Assembly (NCBI GenBank): GCA_037447655.1
Contig: JBBHKE010003142.1
Coordinates: 1 to 50,279 of the forward strand
Direction of reading: 5' to 3'
DNA length: 50,279 nucleotides
From: Zygnema cylindricum
Lineage: Eukaryota > Streptophyta > Zygnematophyceae > Zygnematales > Zygnemataceae
Part shown: piece by piece, positions 10,779-20,592 of the stretch
How positions within the stretch are numbered: position 1 is the stretch's first letter
Layout of the letters: the number at the start of each line of letters is the position of its first letter
The notes under the pieces: generated by a model
The model's database searches: none
Told to the model about the DNA's origin: nothing
The model's input: only the letters and a program-made list of their open reading frames with translations
Made by a program: the position numbers and the translations under genes

Positions 10779-11477
10779 GGGTGGAATTCCATTAGGCCGT
10801 CTCGGTAAATGTATGGAAAATTCTACTGGCAGCGTTTACTAGAAAACTATTCCATTTTGTCGGGCCAGTAACAAACCTTTCTCAATTATGATTAGCGCCA
10901 CGTAGGTTAGAGTCCAGATTTGAAAATCTTAAATAAAATCTTCAAATGGAAAGTCAGCACGAAATATATGTACGGCCAGAGGTAGTTAATGATTCGTATG
11001 TAAAGTTTGCGGCCAGATTTTTGATTTTGAAAACGGTAATCAAAATTTCGAAAAGGAATGGCAAAAAGACGCGGCAAACTTTGAAAGTCGAGGCAAACTT
11101 TGAATGTCGGTGGATGTCAAACAGAGCGTGCCAAAAAATTTCGGCTCACTTGTATGCAGCTTGGCAGGCGACACATGGACAGTACGACGTGGGCACATGG
11201 CCTATACGACATGTAGACTTGTGATCGCTTGTTCAAAGCAGATATTTTATTTCTTTTTCACGTGTACCAATGGTACATGTCTAGTATCGTACAACTCTCC
11301 TCGCGAGGAGAGTATCGTGACACTGGATGATGTGCGCGATTGCTTCGCGGATCTGGAAAAGTGGAATATCCAACGGCTAGGAATTACGCGAACATCATTG
11401 GAGTTTCCCATCAGCTTTCCAGTAACGATTTTTCGTCTGACAAAAAAAAAATTTAAGGTACGGCGTTGTACGGTTAT
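10779..11477. mobile_element. Harbinger-like MITE, copy 4, truncated at the gypsy-1 LTR
   Basis: The left end GGGTGGAATTCCATTAG follows TTA (10776-10778). The body matches copy 3 in reverse orientation as far as the 'gtacggcgttgtacgg' region. It then stops exactly where the gypsy-1 LTR starts (11478), missing about the last 70 bp and the second inverted end. The missing end does not reappear on the far side of gypsy-1, so this is not a simple insertion. Confidence 0.75.
11294..11313. repeat. Perfect 20-bp palindrome in Harbinger-like copy 4
   Basis: ACTCTCCTCGCGAGGAGAGT is its own reverse complement. The aligned part of copy 3 lacks it. Confidence 0.9.
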
Positions 11478-11939
11478 TGTAAAAGGGACAATATAGAAGC
11501 ACCACAATACACCACAATGCACAACGGAGATACTCCAAGGATCTTCCCGTAGCAACGGCAGGAGTACACAGCAATGACAGACAAGGTTGCGCTTCATTAC
11601 TTGGGAGAGGATTACAAAATTCAGCGCTCGCTGCGAAGGTCTACTCAAAGAGTCTGTCATTTCCTAAGTCTGTCCCACTATTTGTGCATGGAAACCACAA
11701 TGTATAGGCGTACCGTGGACCTTCCGGTTGACCGGATCCATCGAACCATTTCTTTCTAGAACCTTTGATTGATTCTGCTGCGCTTTATGCTGCCGGGCTG
11801 CTTTATAACGCTCACGATATTCCCTGAGTTTAGCTGCTATGTTGCGCTGATCTGGAATCGCAGCTGCGCTCCTCTACAACCGCAACTACAGCAGCCTAGT
11901 TTCTAGCCACTGAGTACTCAACCTTGTAACCCTGTTATA
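11478..11939 (-). repeat. Gypsy-1 3' LTR
   Basis: Starts TGTAAAAGGG on the plus strand and ends CCCTGTTATA. It aligns end to end with 18462-18924. On the element's own strand the purine-rich GTGGGAGG just upstream (about 11942-11950) is the likely polypurine tract. Confidence 0.85.
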
Positions 11940-12043
11940 GTGCCTCCCACTAGGGATTCAGCGTCCCGCTGAACATTGCTTACTCAGGGAGAGTGTAATT
12001 GCCGGAGCATGCCGTATGTCTCCTCACGGTACTCCTCGAATTC

Positions 12044-13262
12044 TTATTGCAGGGTGTCAAGTTGATTTTGGAGCTGCTCACAACGAGTCTCTAGCACCGC
12101 AATACGATGTTCCGCCGTTGCCAAGCGTCTCCAAGTGATTCGCTCCCGAAACTGGTCCTCCCTTTCCTCCGGTACCTCTGTTGGTGCCTCGGGTTGTGGC
12201 GGGATGGCCGCCGGTACAAGTTCTTCTGGAGCCGTAACTTGGGCAGATTCGGGTTCCTCATTTTGCTGTGCCCCTTTCGCTACCCCCCTACCGATTCCCA
12301 CCGCGTTACTTTCCTTTACTTAAAGGAAACGTGTTTCCTGGCGGCTCAGGCCCGCTGCAGGGCGTTCTTCCGAGCCAGTTTGAGTGCCCGTACCTCGGGG
12401 TGACCTCCGACCGAGAGATGATGTCATGCAGACGGGCATTCCACGGGTTGTAATGGCGGAGCTACCCGGGAACGTGCACTCTTTATCGATAGTGATCTTC
12501 GACGACTTCCACAAATGGCAGGGCATGAGGGTTTAATTGTACGTAACCCTTATGGTTGTTCCCTAGGTCCTTCGTCCTCATGAAATTCCAGGCTGGGTGT
12601 GACGGCACGTGGGCGGGGATATAGATAAGGTCCCATGGTTTTCCTGTACGCCACGTTGTAGGCCATTCCACAAGATCTCAATAAAGGCGCTTGGCGAAGC
12701 TGAAGGTAGGGTCCGGATGCCGGGTGTCCAAAGGGGGTGGGAAGAGGTAATCAGGAATTTCCTCTTTCTTCTCACTTTCCCCGTCCGTGTCCTCCTTTTC
12801 CCTTCCGAGGAGAAATACATCGTCTCCTTAGGGTATTGTGCTTCAGCCTTCTTTTCTGAGCTTTCCGAGGACTGCTCGTCTGCGGTGCTCTCCTTATAAG
12901 GGTCCCTCATCACCTCCAGATTAGAGGGCACGCTCCCCTTTCTGTGGGGGTGTCGGTTCCAGTTCTGGCTCATCCGCGTCCGAGAGCTCATGGTCTTCCT
13001 CATCCTTATGATCCCCCTCTTGGAGTGGGTTGTACTCGGGGTCTTGTGAATTTTCTGACCCCTCCCCTCCACTACTCTCCGCCGGCTCTACCTCGGTACT
13101 GGCCGTCTCTTCCGTTTCCGGTTCTGCTTCTACTTCTCTCCTCTGGTCTGCCTCTACCATGGCCTCCGCCGCCACTAGCAATCTATTTGGACATGGTACA
13201 TCTTCTTGCCCTAACCATACAAGTCTCCTTCTTTTTGGTGGTGGAGAGGGCGACGACGCCAT
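12044..13262 (-). pseudogene. Extra reading frame after the gypsy-1 integrase, broken, function unknown
   Basis: Downstream of the integrase and before the 3' LTR, on the same strand, lies about 1.2 kb of coding-like, GC-richer sequence. A likely start at 13262 gives MASSPSPPPKRRRLVW, a basic patch that could be a nuclear localisation signal. A long acidic, Glu/Asp/Pro-rich stretch follows to about 12921. The frame then shifts. Later pieces include a Trp/Pro-rich segment (WPTTWRTGKPWDLIYIP, about 12600-12670) and, at 12044-12301, a C-terminal piece with heptad-like spacing (RIAVLETRCEQLQNQLDTL) suggesting a coiled coil. I do not recognise the family. Its position is that of an env-like third ORF, but no signal peptide or membrane segment is visible. 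The similar-length plus-strand frame here is its antisense. Confidence 0.55.
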
Positions 13263-13602
13263 GGATTTTATTATGTCCGGTAATTCCGGTAGCTCGAGAA
13301 GAGAAGGTAAGCAAGCTGCGCAGAGCGAGACGCATTCCAAACCACTTCCACTAGCGTGGTCGCGAAGGCTGATGGCAGCTTTATCGAACAGGGTTGAGGG
13401 TTTCACGTTTGGACTGCAAAGCGTCGCAGCTTACGAGGGTATCGCAGCATCCAACATTTATAACACAGCGCGGCTGCGACGAAAACGAGGGTTCGTTGCC
13501 ACCAATGTGGTGGAACACTATTGCGCCGTTGCGCTTTTCTGTCAGCGCAACGGTGGCGCTACGTTTTTCTGACGGCACCGTACTCCTGCTGCGCTGCGGT
13601 GG

Positions 13603-14583
13603 CTACGCCGCTATATCGTTGCGGTGCGGTAATATTGTCGTTGCGTTTCTTCGCCGCGTTCCCAATATAATTGCGATGGTTGCGACACTGCGATTCGTTC
13701 CTTTACCGCGGCCACTGCGCTTTCCCCTCCGATGAAGCCGAGTGTCCTCACTCTTCTGAAATCGGCGCAGTAACTTAGGGGAATGTAGATCCTCCTCTTC
13801 CACCCAAGAGTTGTCCTCAGCTCTGTAGCCCTTCCAACGCACCAGATACTGGCTGGAGTTGGAATTCCGAGAGCGGCGCGACTGAAGGATCTCTTCCACC
13901 TCATACTCGTCCGAGGTACCCCGAACGGGTGGTAAAGGAGTATTCCGCCGTCGATTAGGAAACATCGAATCAGGGTCGCGAAATGGTTTAAGAAGTGAAA
14001 CATGGAAGACATTGTGGATATGCCACTCCTTCGAAATATCCAACTTATAAGCCACCTCACCCACACGTGACAAAACTGTGAATGGGCGCGTGAATTTCGG
14101 TGCCAATTTCTTAGAGAGGGCGACCGGTAAGGAGAGGTTTGCCATATTAAGGTGAACCTTATCACCCACACTGAAAACGGTTTCCTTCCGGTCAGCGTCG
14201 GCCTGCGACTTTTGACGATATTTTGCCAGTTGGAGCGCGTTCGCCGCCTTTTCCAGGTTCCCGTGCAACGTTTTGGAAAAATCCAGAGCTGCGGGCATAG
14301 GGCAGTCCGCTACCAATAAGTTTTGTGGGAGGGTGGGCTCTCGTCCATTGAGGGAGAATGGCGTAGCATTCATGGACAAGTGCACCGCACTGTTGTACGC
14401 CACCTCAATCGATGTTAGATGGTTCACCCAATCTGTTTGGTGCACCGAGACATAAGCCGGCAACGCCTCCTCCAAAGTCCGATTCACCCTTTCAGTCTGA
14501 CCATCTGTTTGAGGGTGGTAAGCTGTGGACATGGCCAACTGCGTGCCACACAGCTCAAATAGGTTTTGCCAAAAGTGGCTCAC
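13603..14583 (-). pseudogene. Gypsy-1 integrase C-terminal half with chromodomain
   Basis: A 326-residue frame begins inside the integrase catalytic core. The motif HPQTDGQTERVNRTLEE carries the third catalytic residue, Glu31, of the D,D,E triad. The GPY/F-type region follows (about residues 150-200, LAPKFTRPFTVLSRVGEVAYKL). A chromodomain occupies about residues 226-275, with EYEVEEIL, YLVRWKGY and NSWVEEEDL. Chromodomains of this class are thought to steer integration to heterochromatin. The frame ends in a basic, low-complexity GC-rich tail. The upstream part of the core lies in another frame, so the protein cannot be made intact. Confidence 0.85.
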
Positions 14584-15122
14584 GAATTTCTGATCACGGT
14601 CGTTGACAATCCTCTTCGGAAGTCCGTGATGGCGGAATATCTCCGAAAGAATAAGTCTGCGACATCTCGCGCAGTGGCTGTGGTTGACGTGGGTTGGAAA
14701 TGGGCCATTTTCGTCAAATAATCAACGACGACGAAGATTGAATCATGGCCCTCCTTAGTTAGCGGGAGACCTATGATGAAATCCATCGAGATCGCCTCCC
14801 AAAGAACAGGTGGTATGGGAAGGGGTTGTAACAAACCTTGTTATCGCGATTCCAATTTGTTCCTATTATAGGAGTCACACGTCCGGACATACTCCGCAAT
14901 GTCGCAAGTCATGTTCGGCCAGTAATACGCCTCAGTGACACGTGCGGTTGTTTTATCTCGCCCAAAATGTCCACTGAGCGGCTCGTCATGATTTATTTTA
15001 AGTATCACATGACGTAACTCCGGATTTGTTGGAACGTAAATTCGTGTTGTCTGACTCAGTCTGTACCGCCACATTCTATTGGCAGTTTGGATTAATACCT
15101 TGCGTTGAATGAGTTCCTTCAT
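14584..15122 (-). pseudogene. Gypsy-1 integrase N-terminal half
   Basis: Two pieces of one integrase. The first (14841-15122) holds the HHCC zinc region. Its final CxxC reads CDSY, so the last Cys is lost, and a stop follows at 14841. The second (14580-14834) opens the catalytic core with [10 protein letters not shown], which carries the first catalytic Asp, and continues through [12 protein letters not shown]. It then loses frame near 14640, before the second Asp. Integrase joins the cDNA to host DNA; this copy cannot. Confidence 0.85.
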
Positions 15123-15137
15123 TGTCTCGTCTTCCTC

Positions 15138-15956
15138 CTAAGCGGCCTTGATCCTACTTAGCCACTGCTCGTCCACTTGCACCATACTAGTGACTGCGCT
15201 GAGTTTCAGATCTTGCGCTGCGTCCGATTCTGCGGTGTTCTTTTTCATAGAGCTTACGTCTACATCCTGCGATGCTTGCAATCGTTGCTCTGCCACTGGA
15301 GCAACGAATCCAGGTCTTCTCGAAGGCGCATCCGCCGGGTTCGTCTTGCCTGGCTTATACTCAATGACAAGTTCCGGCCCGAAGGTCTGAAGAAACGTCA
15401 TCCATAGCACTTGTTTCTTGGACAACTTCGGCTGTGTTAGCAGGTACTGTAGGGCGTGGTGATCCGTGATAACTGTGATCCGCTTCCCCTGAACGTAACA
15501 TTTCCAAACCTCCAGCGCATTGATGATCGCAATTGTCTCTTTTTCATGGGTGGCCCAGTTAAGCTCCGCTGCCTTTAGTTTTTGACTGTCGTAGGCAATG
15601 GGTTGTAGGCCTTTTCCTTGATCATGCATAAGGATCGCTCGAATAGCCGTATCGATGGCGTCTGTAATTATCGTCCAAGGTAAGTCCGGGTCGGGAATAG
15701 CTAACACAAGGGCATTAACAAACCGCTTCTTTAGCGTGTTTAAAGCTGCCCCTTGCGCCGATTTCCACTCGTAGGGCACGTCATTCTTGAGTAATTCCGT
15801 AAGTGGTGCAGCGATTTTTGCGAAACCTGCGACAAAACGTTGATAGTAGGAGCATAACCCCAGAAAGCTTTGTAATTCCGTAATATTCGCCGGCTGGGGC
15901 CACTCTTTCACTGCCCTCGTTTTGTTCCAATCCACTGCGATTCCGTCCCGGCTCAA
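15138..15956 (-). pseudogene. Gypsy-1 RT thumb and RNase H
   Basis: 272 residues continuing directly from RT. The RT connection region (LQSFLGLCSYYQRFV) is followed by Ty3-type RNase H, with catalytic acidic residues visible in TDAID, EKET and TDHHAL. It removes template RNA during reverse transcription. The C-terminal linker (GKTNPADAPSRR) is typical. The start at 15956 is only where the frame reopens after a frameshift at the RT junction (about 15955-15965), not a true start. Confidence 0.88.
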
Positions 15957-16807
15957 CCCATGGTCACAAAATCAATTTTCTCCTTCAAGAAATCACATTT
16001 ACTCCTTTTTGCGTACAACTTATTTTCCCGAATGACTTGTAGGACCGTCCGTAGGTGCTTCATATGATCCTCTAGCGTTCGGCTATACACCAAGATGTCG
16101 TCTAGAAAGACGATTACAAACGCATCCAGATATTGCCGAAAGATGGAGTTTATCAGATGCATAAAAGTCGCCGGCGCATTGGTCAACCCGAACGGCATTA
16201 CCCGAAACTGGAAATGGCCATACCGAGTTCTAAACGTCGTCTTTTCCACATCCTCCTCGGCAATTCTAATCCTGTGATAACCGCTCCGCAAATCTATCTT
16301 CGAGAAATATTTTGCACCTCGAAGTCGATCTAACAATTCGTCTATTATCGATAAAGGGTACGCATTCTTCACCGTTAACTTGTTTAGCGCTCGATAGTCC
16401 ACACACATACGAAAACCTCCATCTTTTTTATTTACGAAGAGAACAGGGGCTCCATACGGTGACTTGCTCGGTTCTATTGCTCCGGCTTCGACCAACTCCG
16501 TCAGTAGCTTTTTGAGTTCGTCCAATTCGGTGTAACTCATCTTGTACATCCGATTATCGCGGGGTATCGCTCCGGGAACAAGCTCTATCTTGTGGTCTAC
16601 TTCGCGCTTCGGAGGTAAGCCCTCGGGGAGCTTCCGACAAAAAACATCTACGTACTCCTCGAGAAGTTTTGTCACGACTTGTGGCCTCTTCGGAAGTCTT
16701 TCCGGTGTCGTCACTTTCTTTTGAGTCGAAGTCAAGGTCCTTCTTCTTCCATTCCTCCGGAATCTCCTCATTCGCCTCCTCCATGGGCTAGACGACCGCC
16801 ATGCCAA
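15953..16807 (-). pseudogene. Gypsy-1 reverse transcriptase
   Basis: A 284-residue frame with the RT palm and fingers from about residue 55. Motifs include [56 protein letters not shown]-like ([12 protein letters not shown]), [12 protein letters not shown] and the catalytic box FLDD at about residues 234-237. The first roughly 30 residues are out of frame with the real linker: the acidic linker ([16 protein letters not shown]) is read in the adjacent frame until about 16715. The frame closes just before RNase H through a one-base shift. All core RT motifs survive, so decay is by indels more than by loss of catalytic residues. Confidence 0.9.
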
Positions 16808-17013
16808 TAATTTCCCCTATTTTCAGTGCCCTCTTAAGCTGTAAGGCCAAAAGTAGGCGTCCCTCTTCCGCTCCTTTACCAGCCGCTCCTGCTTTTACCT
16901 CAAACTCTTCTTCACCTTTCTTCACTCTCATGGCGCCACTTCTCCAATCGATCATCGGATTCCATTTTTGCAGCCACGGCTTCCCAAAGATTACCTCATG
17001 GTCCCCAAGAGGT
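16788..17013 (-). pseudogene. Gypsy-1 protease C-terminal part and linker
   Basis: Contains VIFGKPWLQKWNPMIDW, the conserved end of the retropepsin fold in Ty3/gypsy (usually ILGMPWL followed by the NPxIDW motif). A linker then runs to a stop at 16788. It is separated from the protease active site by the insertion at 17022-17247. Removing the insertion and one copy of its target duplication makes the protease continuous in frame. Confidence 0.82.
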
Positions 17014-17021
17014 AATACATG

Positions 17022-17247
17022 TTGATTTCCGTGAAATCCGGGATTCGGTATGTCCCATACTAAGGAAAAGTGAGCCGGCCAGGGCTCGAACCTGGGACCT
17101 CTGACTTGAGCTGTCACCGCACTAACCACTGTGCCACCAGCTCGATGTAGAGCCTGGCGGGTCCGTACCTATTTCTTTTAGGCGGATTCGAGTGTGACAT
17201 TTCACATTCTACCCCGTATTGAACCGGCATTCACGTGCCAATCCAAC
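17022..17247 (-). mobile_element. 226-bp insertion with 8-bp target duplication carrying a tRNA-like unit
   Basis: The direct repeat AATACATG flanks the insertion at 17014-17021 and 17248-17255, and the gypsy-1 protease is continuous if it is removed. The termini are imperfect inverted repeats: TTGATTTCCGTGAAATCC at the left, against TTGGATTGGCACGTGAATGC read inward from the right. The 8-bp duplication and inverted ends suggest a hAT-like MITE. The Pol III boxes and tRNA-like fold suggest a SINE. The tRNA-like part lies about 100 nt from the 5' terminus, which is unusual for a SINE. Confidence 0.75.
17072..17143 (-). tRNA. tRNA-like sequence (cloverleaf, anticodon-position CTC), probably part of a mobile element
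   Basis: On the minus strand 72 nt fold into a full cloverleaf. Acceptor GAGCTGG pairs with CCGGCTC (one G-T). D stem GCAC pairs with GTGC. Anticodon stem GTGAC faces GTCAG with one mismatch. T stem CCAGG pairs with CCTGG around loop TTCGAGC. A-box TGGCACAGTGG and B-box GGTTCGAGCCC fit Pol III consensus, and a T4 run follows one base after the discriminator position, as a Pol III terminator would. The 7-nt anticodon loop AGCTCAA puts CTC (Glu) at 34-36 but has G where U33 is near-universal. A working host tRNA is therefore doubtful, and a tRNA-derived SINE-like unit is more likely. Confidence 0.6.
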
Positions 17248-18317
17248 AATACATGAAGCGTGTCATACCATCGGAATTTCCCGATTCCGACGCGTAACCG
17301 CGGAGTACGATGAGTAATGGATAAGGAACTTTCGTCGGCCAATTGTACCGATTGATGATCCCTTAATACCACAAGAGGAAGTTTCAACCTTTTCACCGTC
17401 GCCTCGTTAATGAAGTTCCCCGATGCTCCGGAGTCCACCATGAAGTTAGCGGCGCCCACTCCGATTAGACCCCGAAATATCAAAGGGTCTCCACCTTCTC
17501 CGGCTAACCTCGTAACGTTAAGTTTTCCCTTTTTGGGACCTTTCCGTTTTGGACTTTCTTGAGCAATATGATCTGGGGAACCGCACTGGAAGCATAAGCC
17601 ATTTTGCCTCCTCCGCTGGAGCTCCTCGGGGGGTAAGTCATTGGTCTTGGTCTTGGTAGGTTTCTTCTTTCTCCGCAGGACGTTGACCACTTCTTTATCC
17701 TCGTTAATTGCGCCGAGCTCTATGGGGGTTGGACCATCGTCCCGTCGGCTTCCTTCGCCGCTGCTCGACCCGTAGTGATAAGGTCTTCGGAGGTTAAAGT
17801 CGACCGAATCGGTCCGCTCCGCAAACTGGATGATTGCCGAGAGAGTAGGAGTAGTGCTTTCCCGAGCAAGCCATTGTTCCATATCCCTACGAATAGATGA
17901 TTTAAGCCCCTTCACGTAGCGATCCATGGCTTCATCCTCCGTCATCGTAGGTATTTGAACTTTGCACTCCAAGAACCGCTGCGTAAACTCCAACACTGAG
18001 GTTCGTTGCTTCAATACTGCGATCTTCTCTCTTGCCGCCTTCACCGTGTTGACGGGTTGCCAAGCGTCGCGGAGAAGTTGAACGAAGAGCGCCCAGACGG
18101 TCGATATCTCTTCATCCTCCACCAATGTCCTCCACCATGCCCCTGCTGCCCCTTTAAGTAGACCACCCGCGTAGTGAATTTTCTCACGATCCGATAGGCT
18201 AGGAAAATTCTCGAGATAGTTCGCAACGGAGAATAGCCATGTGTCAAGGTTCTTGTGTCTTGCAGGGTCAAACTCGTCGGGAAGTCTTAACTTCGGTCTC
18301 CTGAAGTCTCTCTCCAT
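17202..18317 (-). pseudogene. Gypsy-1 gag and protease N-terminal part
   Basis: A 371-residue frame starting at an ATG near the leader. The capsid-like region (about residues 10-170) holds the Ty3-type retrotrans_gag motif (YAGGLLKGAAGAWWRTL). A zinc knuckle follows at residues 242-255, CFQCGSPDHIAQES, in which the last Cys has become Ser. The protease active site VDSGASGNF is at about 294-302. The frame runs into the 226-bp insertion after HVL (about residue 357) and ends at a foreign stop. Gag packages the RNA into cytoplasmic particles; protease matures the polyprotein. Confidence 0.88.
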
Positions 18318-18448
18318 GCCTCCATGAGGTCGCTCCCCTATACGTGCGCGTTCTGTAATCTAACACTTTCTAACTCCCTGAAAACTTGCGCTAACATTTC
18401 TGTAGTGGATACGCCGTGTTCATCCATGCTGTCGGGTCACGGGAAACA

Positions 18449-18460
18449 GCTTTGATACCA
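18449..18460 (-). promoter_or_regulatory. Gypsy-1 primer-binding site, initiator tRNA-Met type
   Basis: On the minus strand TGGTATCAAAGC follows the 5' LTR after one base. It matches the widespread plant LTR-element PBS TGGTATCAGAGC (complementary to the tRNA-iMet 3' end) at 11 of 12 positions. Confidence 0.88.
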
Positions 18461-18461
18461 G

Positions 18462-18924
18462 TGTAAAAGGGCAATAGCGCACCACAGCACGCCACAATGC
18501 ACAGCGGAAAACACCAAGGATCTTCCCGTAGCAACAGTGGGAGCACACAGCACTGACAGACAAAGTTGCGCTTTATTACTTGGAAGAGAGTACAAGGTTG
18601 CGCTCGCTGCGTAGTTCTACTCGAAGAGTGTCTACTCACTAAGCCTACTTCACTATGTAAACTAGCTAACTGCTAGTCAACCTAGTACTGTACAACTGTA
18701 CACGTGGACCTTCACGGTCAACCGAGATCTATTCAAACATTCTTCTAGAATAATACCGCTCAATCTACATTCTGCGGCGTTGCTCTGCTGCGCTGCTATG
18801 TTGCTACGCTACTAAGTTGCTACGCTGCTAAGTTGCTATGCTGCTACGCTGTGCTGGTCTGGAATCGCAACTATGGCAGCCTAGCCCTAGCCACTAAGTA
18901 CTCAAATCCTGTAACCCTTTTACT
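18462..18924 (-). repeat. Gypsy-1 5' LTR
   Basis: 463 bp aligned end to end with 11478-11939. Inverted termini TGTAAAAGGG and CCCTTTTACT; the outermost base at the right has decayed. A run of short tandem variants of 'gctacgctgctaagtt' lies at about 18785-18855. Confidence 0.85.
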
Positions 18925-20269
18925 TACTAGGTGGACCCTCTTGCTGAGCTTGGGGAGATCTGGCAGGTGCCTTAATGGAAGTTCCTGATCAAGAATAATG
19001 CACTCTACATGCTCAAGGGTATGGATGGAAAACGAGGTGGGAGCCGGTTGAGGGAGTGCACGAAAGACCTTGACTGTTGTAAAATACAACGCTCAAAAGA
19101 CCTCACAAAGAGCAAAGGTGGATGGGCCTAAGGTCTTTAGCGCCTGCGAAAGCTCACCGACACGACCCAAAAGAACAACTCATTAATGAAATGAAAAAAA
19201 AGACTAGAAACACAAAATTCGTGCTAACCATGGAGAGCCTCCCAATTACCTCAAAAGAAACGCCTAAAGTGCACCATAGTCTCCAAGCTCACCTGCACCC
19301 TCATGAGCTGCTAGGGTATCCAAGACAAGAATCGAGAGAGAAAACTTGAGAAAGAGGTGCCAAGGAACAACGACCATCGGATTTAAATAAAGTGAAGGGT
19401 TTATAGTAAATGGAAAGTACCTAACGACACACTGCCATGGCTAAGAAATGGCTACTTTCTGTCCGGCAAATTAAACCAACCATTGCTTCAAAATGATACT
19501 CCCCGATACCTTTACAAGGCTTAGGTGTAGGTCGGAGCACAGACTGGGCACCAATGTATTACTTAATAAGGTCGAACAATCAAAAGGAAAATGCAATAAA
19601 TTGTAAACAAGCAAATGTTTGGAAAAGAGGAAAAAAAGAACTTCAAAAAAAGAACCAATGGTAATGTGACTTTCGTATTGTTGGTTTTAGGGCTCTTTTT
19701 TGTCTTTAATTTTGAATGGGAAAAACCAAATAGTCTCTAAGGAGCCAATCTCTTTGTTTTTTTTTTCTTTTCTTTTTTTTCATGTTTTGTCCCACGGGCC
19801 TAACTTTTTTTTTTTAAAAGCGGGTATTAAAAAAGATGTACCTTCCCTAAAAGGTCAACGTCCAATATGACAACTAAATGCAGTGATTATCAAAACCATC
19901 TTCGACAACACAAACCATGCAATAAACCAACCGCCACGTTCTCACCCATGTCAAATTTCCTTTGCTCATAAAATGCTGGCTATATACAAAAAGAATACAA
20001 ACTTTAACAGGCGTGACCATTGGTTTTCAATGGGACACTGGGTCGACAGCAAAATCATTTTTACCTGTTCATCAAATTGGCAGAGTTCTCTATTTGCAAC
20101 CACTGAAGTCTAGGTGCACTCTGTCCACACGTATTTTCTGACATGTCCTATCTTTAGTATTTGTAGCCGCAAATGTACTGGAACTTCAAATGTACTCAAA
20201 CTGCAACTGTACTCAAAACTAAGTACCAAAACATTTGGACTGTGGTTATCCTAAAATGCAAGCTAAAAT
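18925..20269. other. Unassigned non-coding stretch up to the assembly gap
   Basis: No gene or repeat end is recognised. It contains poly-T and poly-A tracts at about 19757-19830. Short open frames at 19122-19349 and 19883-20113 show no domain. Confidence 0.45.
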
Positions 20270-20279
20270 NNNNNNNNNN
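20270..20279. other. Assembly gap (10 N)
   Basis: Ten consecutive N, a fixed-length placeholder. Continuity across this point is an assembly inference, and the true gap size is unknown. Confidence 0.98.
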
Positions 20280-20447
20280 CGAAGAACATTAAATTTCAAC
20301 TAAAGAGATACTCTCACGAAAGGTTACACTTACACATTAAAAGGTTACGCACCTTACAAACCGATTTTAACCAACATCATTACCCTAAAAGATTCTCCAT
20401 ACTTTAGGATAATGTCACAGCTTCGGTAAGTGAAAGTGCTCAGCTGC

Positions 20448-20592
20448 GAAACATATTGGGGTTCTGAGTCATATTTTGTGTCAGTTCAAAGTTGGCTGTT
20501 GAGTAGGTACTTTGATAGTTTCTGCTGTTTTTCATGTATACTTCTACTACTACTGCTGGTTCTCCGCCTGCAACGGTGGTTGTAGAACAACA
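20448..20592 (+). repeat. 145-bp 3' fragment of a copia-B-type LTR
   Basis: It matches the end of the LTR at 7210-8231 nearly base for base (8087-8231), including 'ctactactactgctggt' and the terminus AGAACAACA. The remaining LTR sequence is missing on the left, towards the gap. Confidence 0.85.

Larger units (their letters stand above)
11478..18924 (-). mobile_element. Gypsy-1: Ty3/gypsy chromovirus, both LTRs present, degenerate
   Basis: A 7.4-kb minus-strand element. From the 5' LTR (18462-18924) it reads PBS, gag with protease, a 226-bp insertion, RT, RNase H, integrase with chromodomain, an extra unrecognised frame, then the 3' LTR (11478-11939). Domain order and the chromodomain place it among chromoviruses. 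The LTRs differ at roughly a fifth of positions by eye over their first 200 bp, so the copy is old. The flanking 5-mers do not match (GTTAT against TACTA), so there is no target duplication. Several frameshifts and stops make it non-functional. Confidence 0.9.

Noticed and set aside
12044-13262. Envelope-like gene
   Set aside because: It is in the env position, but no signal peptide, membrane segment or glycoprotein feature is visible; the region is acidic and coiled-coil-like.
13030-13572. 180-codon plus-strand open frame
   Set aside because: It is antisense to the extra gypsy-1 reading frame and integrase tail. Its Ser-rich translation is the shadow of the acidic minus-strand frame.
17072-17143. 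Functional host tRNA-Glu gene
   Set aside because: It lies inside a small insertion in a retrotransposon protease and has G at the U33 position, so a mobile tRNA-derived unit is more likely.
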